DNA from: Membranipora membranacea | Lineage: Eukaryota > Bryozoa > Gymnolaemata > Cheilostomatida > Membraniporidae | Direction of reading: 5' to 3' | DNA length: 64,000 nt | Assembly: GCA_914767715.1 (NCBI GenBank) | Contig: OU612075.1 | Span: 8,124,001 to 8,188,000, forward strand | Shown: piece by piece, positions 1 through 13,000 of the stretch | How positions within the stretch are numbered: position 1 is the first letter of the stretch | Layout: the number at the start of each line of letters is the position of its first letter | The notes under the pieces: generated by a model | The model's database searches: none | What the model was told of the DNA's origin: nothing | What the model saw: the letters and a program-made list of their open reading frames with translations, nothing else | Program-made: the position numbers and the translations under genes

Positions 1-109
1 AAACAAAATTCATGAGACATTGTCATTATCCACAAATCGGTGACAAATGCAGCTAGCGACTCTAGTAGTCTGAGTACTTACTAAATGTTGAAACCGCCCA
101 ATCACAAAC

Positions 110-1014
110 CTGTTAGAGTGACTCTTGTGCCTCCTCTCATAGAGCCCTCTAGAGGTGTGATGTCATATACTAAAGGCTCAGGTGTGAATCCTTGTTGTCT
201 CTCATCAAGCTGGACCAGAGCATATCCATAGTTATCGACCCAGAAGCTCAGCTTATGTAACACACCAGCCTCCATCACTTCATTATGCTCCAACTAAAAT
301 ACAGCAGAAAATGAGAAATCAGAGTATGGAAGCAAAATATGAATGCTGCAACTTTCTATTTTTTTCACATTACAGTAACTTGCATAATTTTAGGCAACTA
401 AAAATTGAACAGAGAATTCTCATTAATAAGCTTGTAGAATAGAACCTGTTCCCCATATGACTATGATCAATGTATGTGGCAGAATCAAATGAAGTACTAT
501 ACTGATGCAGACACAACTATGCTCCTACCTGACAAGTAAGACTGGTGTTTGAAGTGGATAGGACCGTGCAGTTTGTGTCTCCAAACATAACCACATTCTG
601 ACATGCTAGAAGTCCTAATCCAGTACCGCTAATTGTAATCACAGAGTCAACAGAAGCTCTGTAAAGATAGTATGACAGATACTGAAGCATCTCAACTTAG
701 GGCATCACTTACATAAATAGAAAGCCAAAAGAGCCTGGCAAACAAAATGAATGAGCAAACGAAAAGCAAATCATGTGCAGTCTTAAACAACATGACCATA
801 ATGCGAGCTTGACCTTGAACATTTCAGTCGACCTGATCACCTTGAAATTTTTTTCTGAATTTGAAGACTTACTGCTGTGGTTCAATGCTTGTCACAGTGG
901 GTGTGTAACAAGGAGCAGCGATGAACTGGAATTCTGATGGTGATGAGTTGTCTACACATCCGTCAATAGCAGAATCAAGAGACGCGCATGTTGATCTATT
1001 TGATATGGAGCTTC
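110..1014 (-). other. Exons 35-37 of the fibrocystin-L-like gene: further IPT/TIG domains at the window edge
   Basis: Exons 873-1014, 529-658 and 110-293. Reads CYTPTVTSIEPQQ, then ASVDSVITISGTGLG with paired Cys, then DITPLEGSMRGGTRVTLTG. The last donor (GTTTGT at 109-104) is weak, but the frame stops directly after it, so splicing there is required. Bases 1-103 are taken to be intron; I see no further exon in them. Confidence 0.75.
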
Positions 1015-4000
1015 CTATGGGTAGGTAGAGAATTATATCATGATTGGTATTATTAGCAATGATGTTCCTTGGCCCTTTTTCTATATGTTATTTATTATCA
1101 TGTAGACTTGGTAAACTTGAATAGTTTATTCTTGTGAAATGTGAGCGCTAGGATAATAGTTAAAGTGCCCAAATGGTGCTCGGGTTGGCATTTCATTATC
1201 AACAGCTACTAGGATAGCGCTAATGACAGCCAAAGCATGAAACTTTTTACTGACAGTAATGTGCTCAAAGCACAATTCACTCAAAGCACCCTTCAAAAAC
1301 AAACCTAATTTGCTTGATAAAATAAGATCTGATGCCTGATGAATACCATACCTCAGCTTCTATGAAGAGGGATTTTAAAGATCTCTTACACTAACCTGAG
1401 GAAGGCACATATTCAGCCTCAATATCGTCTATCGTTAGACTTAGGTCCAGCACTAGAGGAGCTGCAGCGATGGCGGTCACTGTACCCGACATCACAATGT
1501 CTCTTGCGGTGTCCAGAGGAGGTCCAGCGTAGTAATATGTCTTCTCTTCTGTTACTTTGTAATCAAACTGACCTATCAATAGAGAGAAATATTGGATAAC
1601 TATAAATGTAATGATTTGAGTTTTTCTGATGAATTAAATATCATAAATAATGGATCATATCCTTACAACATGAATATATATGATCTAAGTTGCCACAGTT
1701 CAATAAGCTTCCCATTGATGGTTACTACTGCATACATGGAGATTGAAACTTAGGATTTCAACAACTAAAGAAGCCGAACAGATGTAAGGCTCAGTTCATG
1801 AAATTTATGCAAAACCAATTTTAATTTTTATTAATCTGCAAGCAAACTATGCTGATCAACTTTGATTAGACAAAATCAACAAATTAATTTTGCTTATTTA
1901 ACTTCTCGATCACGGTTAGCAAGCTTACCAGTAAAAGATCCTGGTATTGGACTTTTAAAACCAGATCCATCATAAGAGCGGTCACCACCTGGGCTTATCT
2001 GCCAGACACCGTATCTGGCTCCAGCTGTAATAAAGGGTGGAGACGCCCACTTCCATCTGATGATATCACCAACATGGGCTACAACCTCTATGGGATCCCA
2101 TCCGTACCCAAGACCATAGGCTATAAAAATGTATGAAAAATGATTGATTAGATCTGTTGACTATAAAGTAAAAAATTGCAGAAGTTTTGCTTTTCAGGAT
2201 AAATTTTCTAAGCTTTATTCCAGATGATGCAAAGAGCATAATAGACCTGAGTGCGTTCTAAAGTTATCAGCACCCTGATTAGCATGCTTTTTGATTTAAG
2301 CACCCATTTTAAAAACACAGATACCAAAATTCATAAGTGTTTAATTAAATTTCATATCTAAAATATCCTGGCCATGAACAAGTCTTGTAGCCAAAGTTCT
2401 GTTAATCCAACACAACATGATAAAAAACACTGTTGGTTGTGAGCAGGTCTTAATATTACTATTATTTGAACAAGTTGAACCAAGTTCAGCTTGATCACCA
2501 TATTAAGCACTTACTAGGATGGCGTCCGTTGTTGTCAATGAGAACAACATTACTAATCTGTAACTCGCATTCTATTCTCTCACTCTCCACAAGGACAGGT
2601 ACACATGTACCCTTGTTGCCGAGCTTGATCTCTAATAGCTCCTCATCAAACCCTGCGCCGAGTATAGTAAGCTTAGTGCCTCCAGATAAGGAGCCAAGCT
2701 GGGGACTTATAGCGGTCACCTACAAATAGAATATGAAGTTTGATCAATAATTCTATATCATTATGTCTACGACTTGCTTCCATTTTTCTTTTTTTTTCTT
2801 TTTTTATTGTTTTGCTTGCTTTGGCCCATTTGGAAGAAAGCCATATTAATGATGAAAATGTTGTCCATAAATGTTAAAAAAAACCATTTGTTTGAAACAC
2901 AGATTCATGGGGATATCAGAATGTTTTCTTGTAGTCCATGCAAGCACACTTTCGAATTTCTCTCTTTGGTTATATGTTTACTCTCATTTTTTTTATTGTG
3001 TACAATCCCTATGGGCTGTTTTGAGAGCTTTTGAAAGGTGGTTATTCTCTTTTTAACTTGCATCACGATCAGCTTTCAAGTGGAAATTCATCAACAGCAA
3101 ATAAGTTATTTGGTTGTAAGTGGCAGCAACGTCCGGAGAAAAACGGTGCAGGTAGTTGACTTCTCATAAGGAGTGCACTAAAACTAGGTAATGAATTATA
3201 AAATAAGGCTGCTCACCTGATCTCACATAATCTCACAAAATCTCACCTCAACTCACCTTATCTCATCTGATCTCACCTGATTTAATTAATTGTTTATAGT
3301 ATATACCTGTAGTAGAACCCGCACTACATCCAAACTAGATTGGGCATTGCCATTCTCATCATCAAACCACACATCCACAGAGTAATTGCCTGGAATCATC
3401 CTGCACAACATGCAGCAATAGAGCGCTTAAATTTTGTTTAGTAAATACTTGTGAGGTATGTTTGTTATGAGAAAATTTGATTATTTCAATGAAAAATACA
3501 TCAAAGCAACATTCAGATTCCCCCCCCCCCCCCCCCCGTTGAATTATTGTGACATAATACCCAAAGTTATTGACTATTTGTGGTTACATGTGGTTGTTTT
3601 CAAAAGGATTAAATATAAAGGGTCAGGTAAAGCGCACCCTCAAACATCATCTGGTCCTTTAAATAAAAGCGCATGAGATTGAGCAAGAGTTACGTAAACA
3701 TAGGACCATAAAAGTTAAATTCTCACAATCACGGTTTAATTAACAGATGAATGACTCAAAACATATTTTTACCTAGGAGAAGTGCAGTGTATTTGTGTGT
3801 CAGTCCAGGAAGTGACATCACATTCAGTCCGCGTACCAATACTTGTGCCACTTGCGGATGTCAAATAGACCTCATTTTTACCTTGGGAACTTCCAAATCC
3901 TGTACCGTTGATTACAAGCATATCACCACCTTTACAAATTGAAAACACATGACTTTAATTAATAATAACATTCAATATAACCAAACTAGCGCTCTCTATA

Positions 4001-7000
4001 ATGACATTCCTTAGTTATTCATTGCCCTGCACCACTGATTTGGAACAAATTTAGATTTTATATATACTCAGTGTTCTGCACTAAAGTGTGAGTCCAGTAT
4101 TCGAGTGACCTGATTAGTATTCTGAATAGCAAGTTGTAATGAATGCCATTTTCTTCCAGTCTTTAATAAAGGAAAATGACTGGGGTTGTTGACAGAATAC
4201 ATATTTTTTACCTGGCAACAGCGTCATTTTATCTAGAGAAGTGACCTCAGCTGAGACGTTTGTATAAGTGAACACATTTGATTCGCTAACCGTAGCACCA
4301 TTCACAGTGACTTCTAAGTCTGCGACATCTCTTTTCCTGCGAGAGCTACCGCCTTCGCTTTCCTACAAATCAAAATCGTCCCATTTGCAAACTTGCCAAC
4401 TACAATTTCAACATTCCCAGCATGCTTTTGGAATTTAGTATCTCTATGTGGATGCTGGTTGAAAGCGCGGTTTGTTCTAAGGAGATATTTCATAGTGCAA
4501 AGCATATCATAATCTGTAGATACTATAAAAACAGAGTGATGTCCTCTAAAGAATATATGAGTAGATCTGTAATAATGCAATTTTTTTCTTGAAGACGATA
4601 ACAACACTTGCTACAAAAGAGCTGCAGAATTACATCATATCAATTTTTTTTATTTTTATCATACTTACAGGTGAAGTGAGACACTGAACACAGCTGTTTG
4701 CATCACAGCTGCGCACATAACAGGGAGAACCACTGATGGAGATATATGCGTCCCCGCAGAATTCTGGAGTTATTCCATCCAGGCAGACTTCTATGACAGT
4801 TCCACCTTGAAATTGAAGGGAATAAAATCAGAATAATTATTGTCTATTTACGCATTTGACTATACCACCACCAATTCTACAAGTTCATGGAATCATTCTT
4901 TTAACTTTCGGCTAACTAATAACAGTAAATTCCATAACAAATTAATTTATGCTTGAACAGGTAATTAGGTTATGAGAATGTAGACGCAGGTAAATACATG
5001 TGAGGCTGTGGACTTGTGACGGCAGCTGTCATTATTTGCTAAATAGGACTGTTTATAGTAAGAGTGATTGCCTGGGCAGGCTGTAGGGGGTGGGGTCCCC
5101 CACCCACCCCCTACAGCCTGCCCAGGCTAGTGATTGCCTGTATATGTTATGTACATACCTGCAAGACTGCCATTGTTTGGAGTCACGCTCAGAATCGTCA
5201 CATCATAGGTAAAGTTGAAGTTGCCTGATGCAAGGCCAAGTGAGTCAACTGTTACAAACACCATATGAGCACCACCTGAAAAAAAAAATCAAAAATAACA
5301 TCAAGAGTCGAGTGCAGTGATTTTATGCTTCTGAAAAGCCAAGTACAAATTTGGAATACAAGTAAATCTCAGTGACAAGAAAAATATGATCTTTAGTTTA
5401 GCGCTATAGCGACACCCATACCTCAGAGAAAATCACTCCATTTGTCTGACACATGAACGCTAGTAATTCATCGCCATTCATTCTCATGGACTACATGAAG
5501 ATCTTGCACAGCCTAATTTGATTGTGATGATTGAAGTATTGTTGCTTCATGTTCCATTTGTGAATTTCCCATTAGATGACACTAAAGACTATCGATAACA
5601 GGGATATATTTGGTATGATCACATATTTTTTCATTCAGCATGAACCTCCTACATAATATTTTCACATACCTGCTCCGGCCTGTAGCTCACACACTATCTG
5701 TTCATCTGAGGAGGAAGTGACATCGCAGACAGCTGACCCAACTCTAATTGTATTGTTGGACATGTCTGAGCTGAACATAGTGCCGTTTATGGTAATAACT
5801 GTACCATCTCCTCCTGAAAAATATTTAAACAACAACATGTTATCATTGCATACAAACAAATTATTCTCTATTTCTCAAAAGTGCAGAAAAAAATTAGGTC
5901 GGCATGTTAGGAATAAGAAACTGCTATCATAAATATCATCTATGAATGAAGGATGTGAAACTAAAGCACATGTTGAGATCGGTTATTTGCCACACTGTCA
6001 AAGAGGTCAGGTTAAGTTCCTTTCTCAAAGATCCGAGAAGAAAATGCAGCATTAAAAATGTGGTGATGATAAGACAAACAAGTAACCAGTAAACTAGGAA
6101 CTAGTAAACTAGTAATCAGTGACCAGTAACCACTAACTAATAACTAGAAACTACCATCTAGTAACTAGCATCTAGTAACTAGTAACCAGAGAGGGAGGTC
6201 TGTACCATGACACTAACCATTGGATGGTGATACACTGCTTATTGTTGGAGTCGAGCTCTGAGAATACTCGTAGGTACAGTTATCATCTCTGCACTTGGAT
6301 CGTGTCTCGTTGACTGTGACTACAACTCTTAGATCTCCAGTTGGCTGGATAAACCAGTCACGGCTGGGTACCTGCAGCAGTAGACCTCCATCGCGCACTG
6401 TGTATGCAGATGATATGTAATCTTCTGGGCCAACCAAGTTAGATGGGTCAAACTAAAAAATATATGAGCGAAAATTACACAGATACTTTACATAGAACTC
6501 CATTTTGCATAACACATTTTTACCCGAATATACTACAGGCAAGAGGTTGCACTGCGCAATATTTTGTATATATATATAATGATTTTTCATCACAATTTTA
6601 CTAACTGATATAAATTTCAGATAAAATATAATAATTGCCCATAACCTCAGCAGAATCTCTACTTCATATTTAAGATAACCTTATATTTGATTCAATCTTG
6701 TTCAACCAATCTCTTCAAACATCGCATTCTTTGAACAATTCCGACAATAAAATACTGTGCAGAAACCATACACTACAATTGAAAAGTAACAGCAGTAAGT
6801 TTAATTACCGTGAACTGTTCATGATCTCCAGGAGTTCCTCTCGTTTCTATGACATAAGAGTACCCATAGCAGCTACCACTCCTCCATACAGCAGTGTTAG
6901 GAAACCCCAGATCCTCAACAGCGGCTGAAAAACCCGAATAAAACATGACATATATAGCTACATTAGTGACCAATGATTTTCACTTTTTTCAAATATTTAC

Positions 7001-10000
7001 ATATAACAGAGAAATTTGGAGATTGTCATTTATTTTGCCAATCAGAAAATACGAGGGTTTATCATATCAGTATTTAAATTTTTGTCATGAAGTTACCATC
7101 TACTGAAATCCATCAATTCAGCATGTATTTTCACCTAGTATCATAAATAATCATGTTATCATCTATATATTTTTATTAGCATGAATCTCATTTGTTTAAA
7201 ATGTTTTTCAGAATAAGCAAAAAAAGAAAGAAGGATAAAAGATTTGGCCTAGTAGACCATTCTTGTGCTGAAACATTGGTCATTCTGAATAAGCTTGTAA
7301 ACCTCTTTTGCTCCTCGCAGTTACTCAACCGGAGAGAAACCATTGATAAAAAACCGCAGAATAAATTGGTAGAATCATGTACGGGTTTCCACACCACTAT
7401 CAACTTTTAAAAGACAACTTATAACCAAATTCTCCGCCAAACATTAGCTCAAATCACATACATGTTCAAATTGTTTCCTCTTTTTTCTTCTTTTGGCACA
7501 TAACGCAAAGCATTTTCACACCCAAAACAGTATAAAAATTGATTTGGGTCTATGATCACCTTGGACAGCGTATGCGGATGCATCGGCTGGTAACGGTTCA
7601 CTCAAACTCCTATCCAAGTAACCGATATCAAATGTTCCTGAGATCGGTGGTGTGACCTTATGAACTCTACGCACCTCCACAGTATCATCGGAGCCCAACT
7701 GAAATATTAACAGTAATATCTAAATGAAACACACCTAAATATCTTACTTTATGTCACATGAATGTTGGTCTTACAATCATGACTGGAAAAGCTCTATGAA
7801 TTCATCTTGCACCTGAATAATATGACAAAAAGTTATATTATTTTCATCAAACAGCGACAATTTTATATACATATATTATACTTTTATTGTCAATCTATAA
7901 TCATCTTTTTGAATATTTGTTCTGAATGAACTGCGGTGTTACTTACATCATAAGTAACAGAGTTTTCAGTCTCATCAGTTATATCTCCTACACCAAGGCC
8001 GATCAAGCTAACACCATACTGACAAGCTCCTATATCATATGTGATATAGAATCCATCATTGTCAGAGTCTAACTCTACAGTTACTGAGTTAACCGTGACA
8101 TCATCTCCTGCTGTCACTGCTGCTTCAACCTGAGTGTCTATAAATATATAATCAGACAGGTGTATCTAGAACCAAATTATTTTTGAAGTTGAATATTTTA
8201 CATAGGATTAACCATTTTAAACAGGGATCAAGTATTTCAACATAGTAAACCAAAATTATGTATGACTAGTTTTTTTCACACACTCATCCATGGAAGTATT
8301 CAGTGAGCATCTTTACAATTACGCGATACATAAAGGTCTCAGAATGATGAGCGAAGTATTTAAAAATCTATAAGTTTTACAAAAGTAACTTAACATAGAC
8401 CACATATACATATATATATATGAAATGATTTTAACTTTCCTGTTTTCCCAATGTCAAGATTGGTCATGGCTGTGAAACAATACCGCAGTCACACACAAAC
8501 TATCAAATAAAACATGTCACTTACAGTATGCCTCTGAGTCAACTATCACCACATTATCAACATCATAACCATCTCCTGAAGATCCCAGACTGATGGAGCC
8601 GATTTTCGGTTCTAGGTTAAGATACTCTTCTGGTACCAATACATTGAGTATATCATAGCAGGCATAATTCCATCTGAAACAAACCAATCACATCACATCT
8701 CATCTTACCATCAATTAGACTGATATCCTAACTACCATTTGGCCTACTTAGCACGCATGAAAAGATAATTCCAAGTAATTAAACCCTGGATGCCAATGAA
8801 GCAGCAGAAGTCTAGTAGTGCTGATCACCCACTTGCATCATAGAAATCCAGTGAGTGCAATTGCTGATTTTACTTGATACCATGCCCACTATGGGCCGTG
8901 TGGCGGGTGTCAAATTGTGTATCATTATTGTCTTCATTTATTTAATTTCATCCAACTGTTAGTATTGACTTAATTTATTACTTGCAAGTCTATGGAAATC
9001 AATTTCAATAATTATCAATGGTTGGTGGAATTCAAAATTACACTTGAATGATCTCACCCGTTAGGATAAATAGGTATAGCACCCTCTATAGATGCTTGAA
9101 ATCCTTCTGTCTGATAAGTCACACTGTTCAGTTTAGTTCCTGTTATTCTGATAGTACCGGTGTGACTTCCTCTAAGAGCGAAACATATCTGTTGAATAAG
9201 AAAAACCATTTCAAATCACCTAGGTAACTTATTTCAACATGTGCTGGGGGAATCTTTGAAATACACATCTGATCATTTATTTTTTGCTTAGTTTAAGTGC
9301 TGAAACTTTGGCCAGGTTGTTGGTACCGGATGCTGGTAATGCACCTACAAGTACCCAGGGCAGAGTTTGCGCACTTAAACTGCTTGATTGATTATATAAA
9401 ATATAACCCAAAAGATATTCTAACGAGCAGTTTTGGTTTTAGTCATTTTTCCTACAAAGATTCACTAGATTGATACTCACATAGCTGAAATCTCTAACAT
9501 CAATCAGCCCATAGTTTCTATTTGTCTCTGAATTTTGCATGTCAGACGAGAACAGATACCTGTGAAAGTAAAGATAAGTTAAAAGAATAAATATTTTGTT
9601 GAGTTGTGAATATAAAACAACAGCAAGTTGCTCACTGATTCATTAGTGTGAAGTTTTGTACAGATTCCTGTAGGTGAAGAGCCAATGCCATGTCATATGG
9701 TACTTGCAGAAAAATGAATCCGACCTTGGCATTGCCTAACTTTTGATAAATAGAAGCACTCATTGAGCTGGCTTCTTCTTCCCACCCACCAATCAGTGCC
9801 AACACATTGGCATCCTCAACCTAGTCCTTGTTAAAAAGATTCATGGTCAAAATCTTTTTAATATGCAATACATTTCCTCTTCCATTTGTCATTATCACAC
9901 TGGAACCCTTGTCTTGGATTCCTCAATGATTAGATACATATGTTCCATACCTCGTGGTTACTCTCCCTAGAAAGTGAGGTTTGGCATGAGAGAAAATAAA

Positions 10001-13000
10001 TCTAAATAGCGCATCAGACTGCGGTGGCCAAAACAAACAAAAAACGTGAATCGCACCTGGATATTAAATTAAAAAAATTGAATACCCTAGGCTGATTTGA
10101 TCAAAACTAACAGACCAGTACTAATCGGAATATGGTAGAGTACCTACCCAGGATTATGTGCAGAGCTAGCACCACAGAAGGGATCTACACTGACAGACTG
10201 TGACTCATAGTCCTGACTGTAGAATATGTCTCCAGAGAAGGATCTGTATCCCGAGTCATCTACCATGTCTGTACACTCAGCATTGAACAGATCCATTATG
10301 TAACCCTCAACCTATAATATGTAAACTTAGTATCATGCTGGAAGAAAAAGGTATCTACACCATACTGGAGAGTAGGGTTATTGAGAACAGGCCTGCTGCT
10401 GTTTGTACAAGTCTAGTGGCCGAGTGCTTTTTATGGCCCATAAGTTCTTGCACGTGGGCACAGTAAAAAATGTGACAATATATGTTAAACCAATAATACT
10501 GTTCTGGATATCATATAAGTGAGGTACGGTTCAAGTACAGTGAAGACCTCAATTAACAAATTAACCACTGTATCACTGTAAAATAATTTTACAGTTGTCA
10601 TAGTGTTCAAACAACCTTTCATACTAATTAAGATACAATTATGGAGTTGTCTCTTTTTTATATGTGAAAGGACAACTCCTAGTTTGCTCGCATTGTGATA
10701 CTTATAGCTAATGTTTTACCTCATTAACATCAATGGCTGAGCTGTTGCTAACAGAGAACTGTGGAGTGGAGCGATTACCAATATCGAGACTGATCATACC
10801 ACTTGCTTGTGACACATTGACAAACTACAATAAAGTTAATAGAACAATAAAACAAGATGGTAAGATGGCGCAATCGTGCTTGCTATTCCCTGCCAGGCGC
10901 TTGATGCCCACTTGGGGAGCTTTCAAGGTTGCTTGCTCGAGCCCCCAGCACCCTCAGGTGTATACCTCTTCAATAAAATATAAATGCAACAATAGAGTAC
11001 AAAACTCGGTCATTTAAACATGCCAAATAGTCAAGGAATGTTTACAATGGAGCGCATGGTTCATCTAGTTTGTTCAGCAACTTCTTTTTGAATTAGCTAA
11101 CAAGCAACTAAATGAATCAAAACATAACATGACACAGCTATTTGTTTCAGTCATAAAGCTACAGTCCACATGATCGACATCATTTTAATTTACATTTCAA
11201 AACCAACAAACAAAGCTTTACTAGCTAAGAGACCGTACCTGCTTCTCGTCGACTACAACAGGATTAAAGCTGAACCCCTGTCTCTCATCCCGAGCCCATA
11301 CCCAGTCACTTCTGGTCATGTCTGTCTTGTGTATATAAACTCCCACACCAAAGTACCTGAAATCACCACAAAACAGACTGTCAGTTATCCTAACCACTGA
11401 GGTGGGAAAAAAATAAAGGAAAACTCCTATGGTGTTTGTTGGCTTATGATGTATTCAGGCCGACTGCAAAGGCCACCCCTAATTTATCACTACCTCAGAT
11501 ACTTATCGCTACATATGATAGTGACAATATACTCAGCCTATTTGCCAGATCTTGAATAATTATCAACAGAATTTTTTAGGTTTACATCTCGTCACAAAAC
11601 ACCCTCACCATACAGTATTGCAAGTTTTCTATGCATTGCATGGATTCTGGATGTCACAGTGCTCTACCCCTATAAGTTGTGCCCTCATGACAACACAGGC
11701 ACTTTGCCCAGTATAAAGTTACCAATACTCACCATGGGCCACCACCCTGGTTGATGTACATTTCTAGATAATATTTTTCACCAGCTTCAAACCACATTTT
11801 CTCAGACATTTGTTCGCCACTCCTGAAGTAGTCAGAGGTTGCCCTGCTGTTAAAAGCAATCTTGGTCTGCAAAATACAATTGGTTCTACACTATTAATCA
11901 GGAGGGTTTTAAAAGTGACCTGCCAGATTTTCACCTCGTTTGCTCTAAACATAGTGAGCATACTGCAAAAATAATTTTGATGAAATTACAAAAGTATTTA
12001 TTGCACGTTTTTGCAGGAGCAATCATAACAATGCTTGGTAAACCGATTAATCCGCATCCAGTATTGCTTTAACATTAACTTTATATACACTTTATATATA
12101 TTGTTCTTATTCTCGAGACAAATTATGGCTTTTTTAGCATTTCATTTCCTGTCTGCTCGGGACGTGAAGTTATTATATTTACTTTATTGCTAGCAACCAG
12201 TTGTAATAGTGGCCGAAGAACTTACCAGATTATCCATGTTACCATCTACAGCCATATAAAGTTCTGAATAATCATCCGATCGAACAAGAAGGGAGTAGTA
12301 GGCCGACTTCCGAGACACAAAGTACCCACGAGCTCTGGCGCTACAAATATAAGTATATGTAGAATTTTGTCATACTTGTATAGACTGCACTTGCATGATG
12401 GGCCAGACTCCCTGTTGTCGCAGAGCAGCATGGCTGTGAACTCTGTCTAATTTTGATCATCCACTAGTTAATTGAGCCCTGGTGATGTTGTGGGGGGGGG
12501 GGAAGGACATATATTTATATATATTAGATTATAGCCTATTCCTCATTTTTGGCATATTATTTACTGCACCATAATCGCACTGTATTATTTGCATAATTAG
12601 CAAACAAAGTATAGGGTTTTGACAAGTAAACATTCTGATGAACCAACTTAGCGAGATAGGATATTTTTATTTTAATCTCACTTTTTCATAAGAGTGGGGG
12701 GACCAATGCTGGCAAACTGTATCAAACTGTATCAAACTTGATCCAGCATCCTGCTTGATCTATGCATTACCAGGTATAACCTGCTAGCAAATACATGTAC
12801 ATGTAATTCTTATTTACGTATGGCTTGGTTTGTTTTATGCTGTATGATTCACATTATTCATAACTCATGTTACAAATTATAGAAACAAGAAAAAATAATC
12901 AATCAATTAATTAATCAAAAGCGAAGCAATGAAAGCTGATCTAAAATTAGCTAACAATTGAGAAGCATTATTATCAAAGCCCATTTCCATTAAGACTGTG

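Larger units (their letters stand above)
2515..5813 (-). other. Exons 26-32 of the fibrocystin-L-like gene: IPT/TIG array with a furin-like RRKR site
   Basis: Exons: 5670-5813, 5159-5275, 4669-4805, 4212-4362, 3773-3929, 3307-3400, 2515-2719. Four IPT/TIG openings are visible, e.g. GGDGTVITINGTMFSSD, GGDMLVINGTGFGSS and SPQLGSLSGGTKLTILGAGF. Exon 29 (4212-4362) begins ESEGGSSRRKRD, a Ser/Gly-flanked basic site at residues ~1145-1148, which matches the proprotein convertase rule R-x-(K/R)-R. Confidence 0.85.

Noticed and set aside
10733-11017. 94-codon plus-strand frame
   Set aside because: It is the antisense shadow of fibrocystin-L-like exon 15 and its flanking intron.
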